This document shows positions 40,958 to 51,541 of a stretch of DNA of 64,000 bases, piece after piece. The notes under the pieces are model-generated. The model saw only the letters and a program-made list of their open reading frames with translations. It searched no databases and was not told the origin of the DNA. Source of the DNA: Enterococcus hirae ATCC 9790 (GTDB lineage: Bacteria > Bacillota > Bacilli > Lactobacillales > Enterococcaceae); assembly GCF_000271405.2 (NCBI RefSeq), contig NC_018081.1, positions 883,501 through 947,500 of the forward strand, given 5' to 3'. The number at the start of each line of letters is the position of its first letter. The stretch's first letter is position 1. The translations under genes were made by a program, and so were the position numbers.

Positions 40958-41802
40958 AGAAATACAAACGTTTACTTTTGATGGCAGGCATTATCAGTCT
41001 AGTCGTTGTCTTATCCGGTTGTGGAACTGGAGAAGTAAGTGCACAAAGCACAGGAATTTGGGATCGCTACATCGTTTATTATTTTGCAGAAGCGATCAAG
41101 GCATTGTCATTTGGAAATGCAGGGATTGGGATTATTTTATTCACTTTGATCATTCGTGTGATCTTGATGCCGTTGATGCATTTTCAAACAAAGAGTATGC
41201 GAAAAACCCAAGAACTTCAACCAAAATTAAAAGCACTACAACAAGAATATAGTTCAAAAGATCCTGAGACACAAAGTAAGTTACGTGAAGCGCAACAACG
41301 TTTATATGCGGAAAATAATGTGAACCCATATGCTGGTTGTTTACCGTTGTTAGTACAGATGCCGATTTTGATGGCGTTATGGCAATCGATTTCACGTGTG
41401 CCTGAATTAAAACAAGGAAACTTTTTATGGTTAAATCTAGGAACAGCAGATCCAACCTTTATTTTACCGATCCTTGCTGCGGTATTTACTTTTGCAAGTA
41501 CGTATCTAAGTAGCATGAGTCAAATTGAATCAAATGCATCAATGAAGATCATGAATTTTGTGATGCCTGTGATGATCTTAGTTATGGGGGTCAACTTAGC
41601 AAGTGGTCTTTCATTATATTGGGTAATATCTAATGCTTTCCAAGTCGTTCAAACATTACTAATCAATAATCCATTTAAGATTAGAAAAGAGCGAGAAGAA
41701 GAAGCTCAACGTATTCGTGAAAAAGAACGTGCGTTGAAAAAAGCCATGAGTCCGAAGAAAAAACGTAAAAATAAGGGAGGGAATGCTAATGCCGATTTAT
41801 GA
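40954..41802 (+). CDS. yidC: Membrane protein insertase YidC (lipoprotein form)
   Basis: 282 residues starting at GTG, which overlaps the rnpA stop. It has an N-terminal lipoprotein signal (VVLSGCGTG, lipidated Cys about 24), five membrane helices and the conserved FQTKSMRKTQELQPKLKALQ hairpin. The C-terminus is highly basic (PKKKRKNKGG), typical for ribosome contact. It is the YidC1/SpoIIIJ-type copy at the origin. Confidence 0.96.
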   Translation: MKKYKRLLLMAGIISLVVVLSGCGTGEVSAQSTGIWDRYIVYYFAEAIKALSFGNAGIGIILFTLIIRVILMPLMHFQTKSMRKTQELQPKLKALQQEYSSKDPETQSKLREAQQRLYAENNVNPYAGCLPLLVQMPILMALWQSISRVPELKQGNFLWLNLGTADPTFILPILAAVFTFASTYLSSMSQIESNASMKIMNFVMPVMILVMGVNLASGLSLYWVISNAFQVVQTLLINNPFKIRKEREEEAQRIREKERALKKAMSPKKKRKNKGGNANADL

Positions 41803-42556
41803 AGCTGCGACAATTGATGAAGCAATCCAACTTGGTTTAAACGATTTAGGATTGGATAAAGAGAAAGTTGAAATTGAGATACTAGATGAAGGTAAGAAAG
41901 GATTTCTGGGGATCGGGCGTAAGAATGCTCGTCTTAAGATTGAACCTTCAATTAGTGAAACTGTTTCAGAAGCAATTGAAGAAACGGTAGAAGAAGTTTT
42001 AGAAGAACCTTTAGAAAAAACGATAGAAGAAACTGAAACCATTGAAGTCTTCACAGAAGACCAACCAGAAGAAGTAGAAACCAGTGAATTAGGCGATGAA
42101 GCAGCTTTAACGGAATTAGCAGTCTATCTCACGGATATTACCAAGCAATTAGATGCGCCAGCTTTAGTAAAAATGACCCGCGAAGCAAATACCGTCGTTT
42201 TTCAATTAGATACACAAAAACAAGGGATTTTAATTGGCAAACACGGCAAAACATTAAATGCGTTGCAGTATTTAGCCCAAGTTTTCATTCACCGTATTGC
42301 TAAAAATAAACTATCTGTAGTAGTAAACGTTGGTAATTATCGTGAAAAAAGACAAGAAATCATTCAACGCTTAGCAGATCGTACTGCCGAAAAAGCAATT
42401 AAATCCGGTCAACCAGTCTTCTTAGAACCAATGCCGGCATTTGAGAGAAAACAAATCCATGCGGCATTAAGCAAGAATGAATATGTGAAAACTCATTCTG
42501 AAGGAGACGAGCCTTATCGTTATCTAGTAGTAGAACCTGTAAAAAAACGATTATAA
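41789..42556 (+). CDS. jag: RNA-binding protein Jag (KhpB/EloR)
   Basis: 255 residues: Jag-N domain (MPIYEAATIDEAIQLGL, GFLGIGRKNA), a long acidic Glu-rich linker (about 55-105), a KH domain whose loop reads GKHGKT, and a C-terminal R3H domain. With KhpA it binds RNA and links to elongation. The ATG at 41783 is one nt from GGGAGG, so 41789 is the start. It overlaps yidC by 14 nt. Confidence 0.95.
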   Translation: MPIYEAATIDEAIQLGLNDLGLDKEKVEIEILDEGKKGFLGIGRKNARLKIEPSISETVSEAIEETVEEVLEEPLEKTIEETETIEVFTEDQPEEVETSELGDEAALTELAVYLTDITKQLDAPALVKMTREANTVVFQLDTQKQGILIGKHGKTLNALQYLAQVFIHRIAKNKLSVVVNVGNYREKRQEIIQRLADRTAEKAIKSGQPVFLEPMPAFERKQIHAALSKNEYVKTHSEGDEPYRYLVVEPVKKRL

Positions 42557-42635
42557 ACACTAAAAGAGTTTCCTTCATTAACAAATGCTTGTTAATGAAA
42601 TAATGCTTGATAAATAAGAGAAGTTTAAATCAATG

Positions 42636-42681
42636 AAGTAGCGAAAAAGTAAACTGATTACTTTTTCGCTACTTTATTTTT
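42636..42681 (+). terminator. jag terminator
   Basis: Perfect 17-bp stem (AAGTAGCGAAAAAGTAA, 42636-42652, with its complement at 42658-42674) followed by TATTTTT. It ends the rpmH-jag unit and isolates the next gene. Confidence 0.93.
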
Positions 42682-42757
42682 GTTGTGTTTTGCAAGAAAT
42701 CTTTTTTTCTCTGTTTTCTAAAAAAAAGTTTCTTTCTCCAAAATAATCTATGTTACT

Positions 42758-43969
42758 GTGAATACGACTGGGGGGAAAGGAAGGGAAAAATGGAAGAGAA
42801 AAAAGAAAAAAATGATAAAAGATATCGAAAAAGCTCGTGAAAAATATGTAAAAAATGAACAAAAATATATTGCAGAAATGTCGCATGTCTTTAATCAAAA
42901 ATGGAATTGGACTTCCAATATGCTGGATAATGAGGCTGGAGTAAAATATGATAACCTTATAGAGTATATGTATTTGTATAAAAAGGTAGTTGAAAAAAAT
43001 CCTGAACAGTTTACAGAAAATGGTAGAGAACGAAAGAACTTAATAAACTCTTTAAACGGTAGTATAGGATGTAGTTACGATAACAAATATTTTAAGCCAT
43101 GCATGAAAGACTTGGTAAATAATGATCCGGATAGTTTTTTAGTTATACCAATCATGTATAACCGAAGAACAGGCGATGTTCATAGTGTCAGCCTGCTTAT
43201 TCAAAAAGAAGACAATAAAATTAAAGTGCGCGTTTGTAATAAAGGAGGTCAACTTGTACCTAATGAAGCGCCAAATGTTGATGGAAAAATTTCTCTTGAG
43301 CATTTAAATAAAATAGCGTCGTTTTATCAATGGGAAAACTGGAATGATTTTTCCGATAAAGAGAAATTAGACCTTTGGAAAGGCGTTAGTAAGGAGGATA
43401 AAGCAGAATGTGTAGAGAGTTTCGCAGCAGTAGAAAAATTGTGGGTAGATCTGGATACCAAACAATTAAAATCAATCTATGTATATGAGTTTGAAGAATC
43501 AAAAGAAAACATAGAAGCCATTTCAAAAGCTGTTCGTATAGGAAGATATGCTCCTACATGGCGAGATTTTTTAAGTTTGTCCCGAAAAGAAGGTGTGAGC
43601 TTTGGAAGCTTTTTTCAAGATAAATATATGTTGTTTTTTCATAAGACAACAGAATTTCCGTTAAAAGAGCTTCATCATCATGCATCAGAATGTAAGTTTG
43701 AAAATTATGTTGCAAGGTCACAAATGACAGGGGCATGTATCGTAAAAAATATAGGATTAGCATTCAAATATACACTAGGTTATAAAACTAAGGCAATTAT
43801 TAAAGACAAAGAGTATGATCAATGTAAACAAATTGAGGGTATGGATGAAATGCTGCTAAAAGTTGCTAAAGATGAGGTCAAGAACCAGAGTTATAGTGAT
43901 TTACTTGATCAGAATTACGCGTTTTTTCTTAAAAATAAAAAGAATTGGCGCAAGAGACGCCAAGCATGA
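42758..43969 (+). CDS. AT-rich orphan protein with possible clan CE-like His...Gln-x(3)-Cys motif
   Basis: About 385-403 residues, no signal peptide, lysine rich and AT richer than its neighbours. I do not recognise the family. Two segments stand out: TGDVHSVSLLIQKEDNKIKV (His about 142) and, later, RSQMTGACIVKNIGLAFKY, a Gln and Cys at the head of a hydrophobic helix. This order (His in a beta hairpin, then Gln-x(3)-Cys) is that of ULP1/YopJ-type clan CE enzymes; it is only a resemblance. The start is unclear: GTG at 42758, ATG at 42812, or the well-placed ATG at 42790 (after AAAGGAAGGG), which would need one base fewer in the A7 tract 42806-42812. It lies between the jag terminator and mnmE, interrupting the conserved jag-mnmE order. 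Confidence 0.6.
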   Translation: MNTTGGKGREKWKRKKKKMIKDIEKAREKYVKNEQKYIAEMSHVFNQKWNWTSNMLDNEAGVKYDNLIEYMYLYKKVVEKNPEQFTENGRERKNLINSLNGSIGCSYDNKYFKPCMKDLVNNDPDSFLVIPIMYNRRTGDVHSVSLLIQKEDNKIKVRVCNKGGQLVPNEAPNVDGKISLEHLNKIASFYQWENWNDFSDKEKLDLWKGVSKEDKAECVESFAAVEKLWVDLDTKQLKSIYVYEFEESKENIEAISKAVRIGRYAPTWRDFLSLSRKEGVSFGSFFQDKYMLFFHKTTEFPLKELHHHASECKFENYVARSQMTGACIVKNIGLAFKYTLGYKTKAIIKDKEYDQCKQIEGMDEMLLKVAKDEVKNQSYSDLLDQNYAFFLKNKKNWRKRRQA

Positions 43970-44189
43970 AAATAGTAAAAAAGAATTGTTAATAGATGTT
44001 GTAAATGAAGCTGGAGAAAAAGTTGGAGACGTGCTTACAAACCAGTTTCTTATAAATCAGAAAGATGTTAAAAACGAGTTACATAATAGAAAAACGGGTG
44101 AAGAATACCTGAGAAAAGTTGCTGCTGTAAATAAAAAAGTTTCAAAAAAGAAAAAAGCAGAAAGACTAAACTCTGGATTGGAAAGATAG
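43928..44189 (+). pseudogene. Out-of-frame continuation of the orphan gene
   Basis: Beyond the T6 tract at 43922-43927 a different frame stays open and coding-like (KKELLIDVVNEAGEKVGDVL and on) to a stop at 44189. One T fewer would join it to the 42758 gene, extending that protein by about 85 mostly charged residues. It could be the true C-terminus or a separate unstarted remnant. Confidence 0.5.
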
Positions 44190-44420
44190 AGGTAAACCCT
44201 CCTGAATAGGGATAAAATAAATGTCGTTTTATCCTATAGTTGAAAATTCATTCAATCATACATAGAAGATCAGTTATATTGAGAAAAACAAAATTTAATG
44301 GTTGATATGCGTGGTTCTTTTTAGGAATCACATTGACAAACTTTTTTAAACAAAGTATATTTTATTAGAAATCATTCTTATCGGAGTATACGATGCTTAA
44401 GTAGTCTTACTTTGATAGAA

Positions 44421-44456
44421 AAAGCACATGGAGGTTAGCCTTCGTGTGTTTTTTTG
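44421..44456 (+). terminator. Terminator-like hairpin after the orphan gene
   Basis: AAGCACATGGAGG / CCTTCGTGTG stem with a 4-nt loop and a T8 run. It lies in the 605-bp gap 44190-44794, which shows no gene. Confidence 0.55.
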
Positions 44457-44715
44457 TAGAACTGAGATGAGATAGCGATTTGTTTTGAATGGCTATTTTT
44501 TATGTTGAATAGTCGTGAAAAGGATCGCGACGATACAAAGGATGAAATAAAAAGAATGTACAATATCCTCAAATCAGAATGAATGTATAAATGAAAAAAA
44601 TTTTTACGATATTGTAAAAAAGCAGAAGTTGTCAGAGTTCTCTATTTTCAATACTTGTGTCTTGTAACTAAATATGATAACCTATGTTCAGAATTTAATC
44701 ATGGACAAGCAGTCA

Positions 44716-44766
44716 AAGTGCGAAGTTCACCATTTATTGTAAAGGGTGAAGTGGGCACTTTTTTTG
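44716..44766 (+). terminator. Hairpin with T-run just upstream of mnmE (possible attenuator)
   Basis: AAGTGC...TTCACC pairs with GGTGAA...GCACTT around a 13-nt loop, followed by TTTTTTT, ending 29 nt before mnmE. Its position between a likely promoter and the gene suggests attenuation, but it could be the end of an upstream transcript. Confidence 0.55.
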
Positions 44767-44794
44767 TGCGTAAAATTAAAAAGGGAGTGAAAAA

Positions 44795-46192
44795 ATGGCT
44801 GAAATTACTTTAGAATTTGATACGATTGCTGCAATTTCTACCCCACCAGGAGAAGGAGCGATCAGTATTGTTCGACTTAGTGGAGACCAAGCGGTAGCTT
44901 TAGCAGATAAAGTCTATCGTTGTGGCAAGAAAAGCTTATTGGAAGTACCTAGTCATACGATTCATTATGGGCATATTACTGATCCAAAGAATGAACAGAT
45001 CATTGATGAAGTGATGGTTTCTGTTATGTTAGCACCTAAAACATTTACTCGTGAAGATGTCGTTGAAATCAATTGTCATGGTGGGATCGTAGTCGTAAAT
45101 CAAATTTTACAACTGCTATTACGAGAAGGAGCAAGACTAGCTGAACCTGGAGAATTTACAAAAAGAGCTTTCTTAAATGGTCGTGTGGATCTTTCTCAAG
45201 CAGAAGCCGTGATGGATTTAATTCGGGCAAAAACGGACAAAGCAATGGGATTAGCTTTAAATCAATTAGATGGCAATCTTTCTTCGTTGATTCGTTCATT
45301 AAGACAAGAAATTTTAGAAACATTAGCACAAGTGGAGGTCAATATCGATTATCCTGAATACGATGATGTGGAAGAATTGACTACACGATTATTGCTTGAA
45401 AAAGCGACGATGATCCAACAAAGGATCCAAGCTTTACTTGCTACATCGAAACAAGGAAAAGTCTTGCGTGAAGGATTAAGTACAGCTATCATCGGTCGTC
45501 CAAATGTCGGAAAATCAAGCTTGTTGAATCACTTATTGCGAGAAGAAAAAGCAATTGTAACAGATATTGCGGGAACGACACGAGATGTCATCGAAGAATA
45601 CGTGAACGTTCGTGGTGTACCATTGAAATTAATTGATACAGCAGGAATCCGTGAAACAGAAGATCTCGTTGAACAGATCGGAGTAGAAAGAAGTCGAAAA
45701 GCATTATCTGAATCGGATTTGATTTTATTGGTCTTGAATCAAAGTGAGCCACTGACCAGAGAAGACGAGCAGCTTTTAGAAGCCACTAACGGTTTGAAAC
45801 GGATTGTACTTTTAAATAAAACAGATTTGCCGCAAAAGTTAGAAAAAGAAGAACTTGATCAGTGGTTAGAAGATGAACCGGTGTTTGCCGTTTCTGTGGC
45901 TAAAAATGATGGTTTAGATCAATTAGAAACAGCTATCGCTGATTTATTCTTTGGTGGGCAAACCGGTGAAAGAGATGCTACGTATGTATCAAATACCAGA
46001 CATATTGCTCTACTTGAAAAAGCATCAATTTCATTAGCAGAAGTAGTTGCTGGGATTGAAGCAGGGATGCCTGTAGATCTTGTTCAAATCGATATGACAC
46101 GCTGTTGGGACTACTTAGGGGAAGTCGTTGGAGACAGTGTACAAGATGAATTAATCACTCAATTATTCAGTCAATTCTGTTTAGGAAAATAA
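44795..46192 (+). CDS. mnmE: tRNA modification GTPase MnmE
   Basis: 465 residues. N-terminal folate-binding domain, helical domain, and an inserted G domain with G1 GRPNVGKSS (about 231-239), DTAG and NKTD. The C-terminal FCLGK carries the conserved Cys. With MnmG it makes the 5-carboxymethylaminomethyl group on wobble U34. GGGAG precedes the ATG. mnmG follows after nine nt. Confidence 0.97.
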   Translation: MAEITLEFDTIAAISTPPGEGAISIVRLSGDQAVALADKVYRCGKKSLLEVPSHTIHYGHITDPKNEQIIDEVMVSVMLAPKTFTREDVVEINCHGGIVVVNQILQLLLREGARLAEPGEFTKRAFLNGRVDLSQAEAVMDLIRAKTDKAMGLALNQLDGNLSSLIRSLRQEILETLAQVEVNIDYPEYDDVEELTTRLLLEKATMIQQRIQALLATSKQGKVLREGLSTAIIGRPNVGKSSLLNHLLREEKAIVTDIAGTTRDVIEEYVNVRGVPLKLIDTAGIRETEDLVEQIGVERSRKALSESDLILLVLNQSEPLTREDEQLLEATNGLKRIVLLNKTDLPQKLEKEELDQWLEDEPVFAVSVAKNDGLDQLETAIADLFFGGQTGERDATYVSNTRHIALLEKASISLAEVVAGIEAGMPVDLVQIDMTRCWDYLGEVVGDSVQDELITQLFSQFCLGK

Positions 46193-46207
46193 AAGGAGGA
46201 AATGTAC

Positions 46208-48106
46208 TTGAATCATTATCAAGCAGATACTTATGACGTCATCGTTGTAGGGGCAGGACATGCTGGTTCAGAAGCAGCGTTGGCTGCAGCCAGAATGGGC
46301 TCCAAAACGTTATTACTAACTATCAACCTAGACATGGTAGCGTTCATGCCATGTAACCCTTCAGTCGGAGGACCAGCAAAAGGTGTCGTAGTGAGAGAAA
46401 TCGATGCTCTTGGTGGCGAAATGGGTAAAAATATCGATAAAACGTACATTCAAATGAGAATGTTAAACACAGGAAAAGGGCCTGCTGTGCGTGCTTTAAG
46501 AGCGCAAGCAGACAAGCATGCTTATTCCGCAGAAATGAAGCATACGATAGAAAAAGAACCTAATTTGACGTTGCGTCAAGGAATCGTCGAAGAATTAATC
46601 GTCGAAGAGGGCGTTTGTCGAGGTGTGGTGACGTCAACTGGTGCTTGCTACCAAGCAAAAGCTGTTGTTATTACTGCTGGTACAGCTTTACGAGGCGAGA
46701 TCATCATTGGAGAATTGAAGTATTCATCTGGACCAAATAATTCACAGCCTTCTGTTGGATTAGCTAATAATCTAAAAGAATTAGGTTTTGCGATTGATCG
46801 TTTCAAAACAGGAACACCTCCTCGGGTTAAATCAAGTACGATTGATTATTCAGTGACTGAAGAGCAACCTGGCGATAAAGAACCAAATCATTTTAGTTTT
46901 AGCACGCCAGATAGTGCGTACAACTTAGAACAAGAATCTTGCTGGTTGACTTATACCGGTGAAACGACTCATAAAATCATACGTGATAACTTGCATCGTG
47001 CACCGATGTTTACTGGAATCGTTGAAGGTGTGGGCGCTCGCTATTGTCCATCGATTGAAGATAAGATCGTACGTTTTGCAGATAAACCAAGACATCAATT
47101 GTTTTTAGAACCAGAAGGCTTGCATACGGAAGAAGTATACGTTCAAGGATTATCGACTTCATTACCAGAAGATGTCCAAGTGGATATGCTACACTCTATC
47201 GCAGGACTGGAAAAAGTTGAAATGATGCGTACGGGATATGCGATCGAATATGATGTTGTCGAACCCCATCAATTACGTCCAACGCTCGAAACGAAAGTCA
47301 TCGAAAACCTTTATACTGCAGGTCAAACGAATGGGACTAGTGGTTATGAAGAAGCAGCGGGCCAAGGTCTGATTGCTGGAATCAATGCAGCGCTCAAAGT
47401 CCAAGGAAAAGAGCCTTTGATCATCAAACGCAGTGACGGTTATATTGGTGTTATGATTGATGACCTAGTGACTAAAGGAACCAATGAACCTTATCGCTTG
47501 CTCACTTCACGTGCTGAATATCGTTTATTATTGCGTCATGACAATGCAGATCTACGTTTGACGGAGATGGGACACCAAGTAGGTTTAGTCAAAGAAGACC
47601 AATACCAAGCTTATCTGAAAAAGAAAGCTGCTGTTGAAGCAGAAATTAAACGTTTGATGACTGTCCGGATCAAACCGACAGAAGAAGTCCAAGCATTTTT
47701 GGCAACTATCAATGCTGCGCCATTAAAAGACGGGGTTTTAGCGAGTGACTTTTTGAAGCGACCTGAAATTAGCTACAGCGATTTAATGTTGTTTATTCCG
47801 GAAAATGAAGCATTGACAGCGAAAGAAATTGAACAAGTTGAAATTCAGATTAAGTACGAAGGATACATTAAAAAAGCACTTGAAAAAGTAGAAAAATTAA
47901 AACGAATGGAAGCCAAAAAAATACCAGAAAATATCGACTACGCAGCAATTAATGGATTGGCTACAGAAGCAAAACAAAAACTACAAAAAATCCAACCAGA
48001 AACCATCGCTCAAGCTAGCCGTATCAGTGGTGTAAACCCCGCTGATCTAAGTATTTTGATGGTCTACATCGAACAAGGGAAGATTGCGAAAGTGGAAAAC
48101 CTCTGA
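46208..48106 (+). CDS. mnmG: tRNA modification FAD enzyme MnmG
   Basis: 632 residues. FAD-binding [10 protein letters not shown] near the N-terminus, [11 protein letters not shown], the conserved cysteine region (FKTGTPPRV) and [15 protein letters not shown]. Partner of MnmE. An ATG at 46202 is only two nt from AAGGAGG, so the TTG at 46208, eight nt away, is the likelier start ([10 protein letters not shown]). Confidence 0.96.
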   Translation: MNHYQADTYDVIVVGAGHAGSEAALAAARMGSKTLLLTINLDMVAFMPCNPSVGGPAKGVVVREIDALGGEMGKNIDKTYIQMRMLNTGKGPAVRALRAQADKHAYSAEMKHTIEKEPNLTLRQGIVEELIVEEGVCRGVVTSTGACYQAKAVVITAGTALRGEIIIGELKYSSGPNNSQPSVGLANNLKELGFAIDRFKTGTPPRVKSSTIDYSVTEEQPGDKEPNHFSFSTPDSAYNLEQESCWLTYTGETTHKIIRDNLHRAPMFTGIVEGVGARYCPSIEDKIVRFADKPRHQLFLEPEGLHTEEVYVQGLSTSLPEDVQVDMLHSIAGLEKVEMMRTGYAIEYDVVEPHQLRPTLETKVIENLYTAGQTNGTSGYEEAAGQGLIAGINAALKVQGKEPLIIKRSDGYIGVMIDDLVTKGTNEPYRLLTSRAEYRLLLRHDNADLRLTEMGHQVGLVKEDQYQAYLKKKAAVEAEIKRLMTVRIKPTEEVQAFLATINAAPLKDGVLASDFLKRPEISYSDLMLFIPENEALTAKEIEQVEIQIKYEGYIKKALEKVEKLKRMEAKKIPENIDYAAINGLATEAKQKLQKIQPETIAQASRISGVNPADLSILMVYIEQGKIAKVENL

Positions 48107-48141
48107 TTTACGGTTTTCCAGAAGTAGCTACATTGGAAAAT

Positions 48142-48196
48142 TAGCCGAAGATTTCAAAAAATAGGAGGAACTATTTTTGGATTCTCCGGCTTATTT
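48142..48196 (+). terminator. mnmG terminator
   Basis: Long imperfect stem AGCCGAAG...CTCCGGCT with an inner AAAAATAG / CTATTTTT block, then TTATTTC. A shorter GGAAAACC / GGTTTTCC hairpin overlaps the stop at 48094-48119. The gap 48197-48678 holds no gene but has another hairpin (CACCATCA...TGATGGTG) at about 48281-48342. Confidence 0.65.
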
Positions 48197-48678
48197 CTCA
48201 GAGCTAGATACTCCTGTTGGAATCTCTAGAAGATAGTTTTTTTTCGTCTTTTTAGCAACGATACCAGTAAAGAGAAATCTTAGCACCATCAATGGATAGG
48301 AAGTATTTTGCTTTTTGTCCATTTTTTGATGGTGTAAATCTCCTTTTTTCAGGGCACAATTCAATTGGGTAGGTTGAGCTAGAATTGATGGGAAATTACC
48401 TCGTAAGTCTCGAGTCTCCTCCTATTTATAGACTGAGCCAAAAATTTGAGAAGTATCAAGTAGGTAACAATCAACAGCAAAAACTAGTGTTTGTGTTTTC
48501 TGTCAATTTCTGGAAATTCTTTCTTCTTTCTTGATGCTAAACACTTTTGTCTCAACCCCCACTTAATTTTTTATGAAAAATAAAGAAATTGTTGTTATAC
48601 TAAATGATGTTGATAGAAACGAGAGCGAAACATTGGAGCCTCAACATCTAAATAAAGATAGAAGAAAGGAGCGATTGG

Positions 48679-49710
48679 TTGTTCAAAACTTATTTTCGTT
48701 TTAATAAGATTCAAGATAACCCATTTCGTATCATGAACCTGATGCTATTGATTTTTATCGTACTATGGTTAGGATACATAAACCAGAATTTCTTGATTTC
48801 AAGTTTTTCTTCATTAGGGATCTTTACTTTTTTCTATTATCAAAATATACCCATGAAACATTTAATTAAGCGCATGTTTTTCATTGGTTGTGGACTTTTA
48901 TTTGCCTTTGTATTAGGAATGTTATCAACCTATGTTTTATGGTTGGAACCTTTTGCTGTAGCTGTAGTGGCTTTTGCCAGCCGGTTTATTTTGCGGTTGT
49001 TCCATATTTCAAAACCAGGTGGCTTATTTTTTGCGATGCTTTCGGCGATGGGAACAAGTATGCAGTTACCGATTGATCATTTGCCAATGGTTTCTCTTTA
49101 TTTTTTCATGGGGGTCATGTTTTCATTGATTGCTGCAGTTATCACCAAGTTACTTGATTCACGTCCAGAACAAGCCATTGAACAAATCTCTTTAAAAGAG
49201 AGATTCCAAGAAGAACCGTTAGTAATCATTGATTCTGTTTTCTACAGTGTTGCTTTATTTCTTTCCGTCTATATTAGTCACGGATTGCAGTTACACAATC
49301 CTTACTGGTTAACTCTTTCTTGTGCTTCTATTCTTTTAGCTGAGAATTTGGATGCAATGAAACATCGGCAAGTACAATATTTGATTGGTTCCATGGGGGG
49401 CTTATGTGTGTCGGCTGTTTTATCCTTTGTACCATTTACTCAGTTACAAACGATTTTTCTGATCACTTTTCTTTACGGTATCTCACAATTTTTGGTTGCT
49501 AGAAATTATGCGGTTGCCAACATTTTTCTTAATCCGATGGCACTGATGTTATCGACACTAATTCGTGGGGCCTACTTGATATCCTTGATCGAATATCGCT
49601 TTTTGGGAATCGTTATCGGAAGTTTTATTGGTTTAGGTGCTGCATGGGTCATGACCGTTGGGTTACAGCACTATCTCAATGTTGTGCGGAGAAAATTAGA
49701 GACAAAATAA
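48679..49710 (+). CDS. FUSC/aromatic-acid-exporter-like membrane protein
   Basis: 343 residues with two blocks of about five membrane helices separated by a soluble loop (LLDSRPEQAIEQISLKERFQ). The second block has HGLQLHNPYWLTLSCASILL, the strongest FUSC-like signature. Start is TTG at 48679 with AAAGGAG seven nt ahead. Substrate unknown. Monocistronic with a terminator after it. Confidence 0.7.
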   Translation: MFKTYFRFNKIQDNPFRIMNLMLLIFIVLWLGYINQNFLISSFSSLGIFTFFYYQNIPMKHLIKRMFFIGCGLLFAFVLGMLSTYVLWLEPFAVAVVAFASRFILRLFHISKPGGLFFAMLSAMGTSMQLPIDHLPMVSLYFFMGVMFSLIAAVITKLLDSRPEQAIEQISLKERFQEEPLVIIDSVFYSVALFLSVYISHGLQLHNPYWLTLSCASILLAENLDAMKHRQVQYLIGSMGGLCVSAVLSFVPFTQLQTIFLITFLYGISQFLVARNYAVANIFLNPMALMLSTLIRGAYLISLIEYRFLGIVIGSFIGLGAAWVMTVGLQHYLNVVRRKLETK

Positions 49711-49735
49711 TAAATAAAAGTATATACAAAAAAAG

Positions 49736-49785
49736 CCAGTTCGTTTTTGAAGTGAGGATCAAAGACGAGCTGATTTTTTTAACCC
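49736..49785 (+). terminator. Terminator of the FUSC-like gene
   Basis: CAGTTCGTTTTTGA / TCAAAGACGAGCTG stem with G-U pairs, then T7. The remaining gap to 50048 contains the GTGAAACA hairpin described separately. Confidence 0.75.
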
Positions 49786-50011
49786 ATACATTTGATATGT
49801 GTTCATTTTTTGTTTAAATTTGAATAAAAAATCAACTGGCGTTAAAAATTAGAGATAACCTAGTTAAGGCATTTATTTTTTTTAATTACTTACATATAGA
49901 AGGATGTGTACTTCCTAGTGCTTCCTTTTTAATTTTTTAAAACCTCCTATAAATTTACCGGTAGAAAGATTGCAACTCGGTTCATTTTGCGTTAAAGTAA
50001 AAAGAGATTTC

Positions 50012-50032
50012 GTGAAACAATTGCTGTTTCAC
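50012..50032. repeat. GTGAAACA inverted repeat before rsmG
   Basis: GTGAAACA (50012-50019) and TGTTTCAC (50025-50032) with a 5-nt loop, 16 nt before the rsmG start. The half-sites equal those of parS but in reversed order, so it is not a parS site. In RNA it would form a hairpin just ahead of the ribosome site. Confidence 0.5.
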
Positions 50033-50048
50033 AATGAAAGGATTAATT

Positions 50049-50762
50049 ATGACACCAGAAGAATTTCGTCAAGCATTGGCAGATAAAGACATCCATTTAT
50101 CTGATCAACAAATGAGTCAATTTGAACGTTACTATCAGTGGTTAGTTGAGTGGAACGAAAAAATGAATTTAACAGCCATCACGGAAAAAAATGACGTTTA
50201 TTTGAAGCATTTCTATGATTCATTAACGTTAGCTTTTGAGGTGGACTTTTCTCAGCCTCTTTCACTTTGTGACGTAGGTTCAGGCGCAGGTTTTCCGAGT
50301 ATTCCACTGAAAATTGCGTTTCCTAACTTACAGATCACGATCGTTGATTCACTGAATAAACGAATCAACTTCTTAACGGAATTAACAAAAGAACTTGGTA
50401 TCACAGCGGCACTTCACCACGATCGTGCCGAGACATTTGGTCAAAATCCTCAATTCCGAGCTTCATTTGACTTAGTGACTGCTCGCGCTGTAGCAAGATT
50501 GAATGTTTTAGCAGAACTATGTTTGCCTCTAGTGAAGCAAGAAGGATACTTTTATGCGCTGAAAGCTGCAAAAAGCGAAGAAGAACTAATAGAAGCCAAG
50601 CATGCGATCGCAATCTTAGGGGGAAAGTTTATCAAAGAAGATGCGATAGAATTACCGAAAATATCTGACAAGCGACATATTTTGGTAATCCAAAAGAAGA
50701 AAGTCACCCCGAAAAAATACCCAAGAAAACCTGGTATGCCAAATAAGCAACCAATCAAGTAG
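50049..50762 (+). CDS. rsmG: 16S rRNA m7G methyltransferase RsmG
   Basis: 237 residues, methylating G527 of 16S rRNA. SAM motif [16 protein letters not shown] (about 74-89), [11 protein letters not shown], and a basic tail ([14 protein letters not shown]). The ATG at 50049 is six nt after AAAGGA; the in-frame ATG at 50034 lies before that site. Loss of function gives low streptomycin resistance in other bacteria. parA follows after 11 nt. Confidence 0.96.
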   Translation: MTPEEFRQALADKDIHLSDQQMSQFERYYQWLVEWNEKMNLTAITEKNDVYLKHFYDSLTLAFEVDFSQPLSLCDVGSGAGFPSIPLKIAFPNLQITIVDSLNKRINFLTELTKELGITAALHHDRAETFGQNPQFRASFDLVTARAVARLNVLAELCLPLVKQEGYFYALKAAKSEEELIEAKHAIAILGGKFIKEDAIELPKISDKRHILVIQKKKVTPKKYPRKPGMPNKQPIK

Positions 50763-50773
50763 GAGGAGAAGAG

Positions 50774-51541
50774 ATGGCACAAATAATATCTGTTGCAAAC
50801 CAAAAAGGTGGCGTAGGTAAAACGACGACCACTGTTAACTTAGGTGCTTGCTTAGCTAGTCTTGGTAAAAGAGTCTTGTTAGTGGATATGGATGCACAAG
50901 GCAATGCCACAAGTGGTGTCGGTATTCGAAAACCAGATGTTACTCAAGATATTTATGATGTCTTAGTCAATGAGCTACCGATTGCCGAAGCAACTCTTGT
51001 TACCGAACATGAAAATTTGAGTATTGTGCCTGCCACTCTTCAATTAGCAGGAGCAGAAATCGAATTAACTTCAATGATGGCCAGAGAGTCTCGCTTGAAA
51101 GGTTCTTTAGCCGAAGTGAACGATCAATATGATTATATTCTGATTGATTGCCCACCTTCATTAGGTCATTTGACTATTAATTCATTTACAGCTAGCGATT
51201 CTATTCTGATCCCAGTGCAATGTGAATATTATGCATTAGAAGGATTGAGTCAATTACTCAATACAGTTCGTTTAGTTCAAAAGCATTTCAATCCAGAATT
51301 GGAGATTGAAGGCGTCTTACTTACAATGTATGATGCACGTACGAACTTAGGAAATGAAGTCGTGGAAGAAGTCCGAAAGTATTTCCGTGAGAAGGTCTAT
51401 GAAACGATTATTCCAAGAAATATTCGTCTTTCAGAAGCACCAAGTCATGGAATGCCGATCATTGATTATGATCCACGTTCTAGAGGAGCTGAAGTTTACC
51501 AAGCATTGGCAAAGGAAGTGGTTAACCGTGAAGAAAAGTAA
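50774..51541 (+). CDS. parA: Chromosome partition ATPase ParA (Soj)
   Basis: 255 residues with the deviant Walker A motif KGGVGKTTT (about 11-19), DMDAQGNAT and the DCPPSLG switch. It works with ParB on origin segregation and DnaA control. GGAGGAG precedes the ATG. The end overlaps parB by 14 nt. Confidence 0.97.
   Translation: MAQIISVANQKGGVGKTTTTVNLGACLASLGKRVLLVDMDAQGNATSGVGIRKPDVTQDIYDVLVNELPIAEATLVTEHENLSIVPATLQLAGAEIELTSMMARESRLKGSLAEVNDQYDYILIDCPPSLGHLTINSFTASDSILIPVQCEYYALEGLSQLLNTVRLVQKHFNPELEIEGVLLTMYDARTNLGNEVVEEVRKYFREKVYETIIPRNIRLSEAPSHGMPIIDYDPRSRGAEVYQALAKEVVNREEK

Noticed and set aside
51354..51527. Longer ParB starting at 51354
   Set aside because: The extra 58 residues lie in the parA coding region in another frame, have no ribosome site and are not ParB-like.
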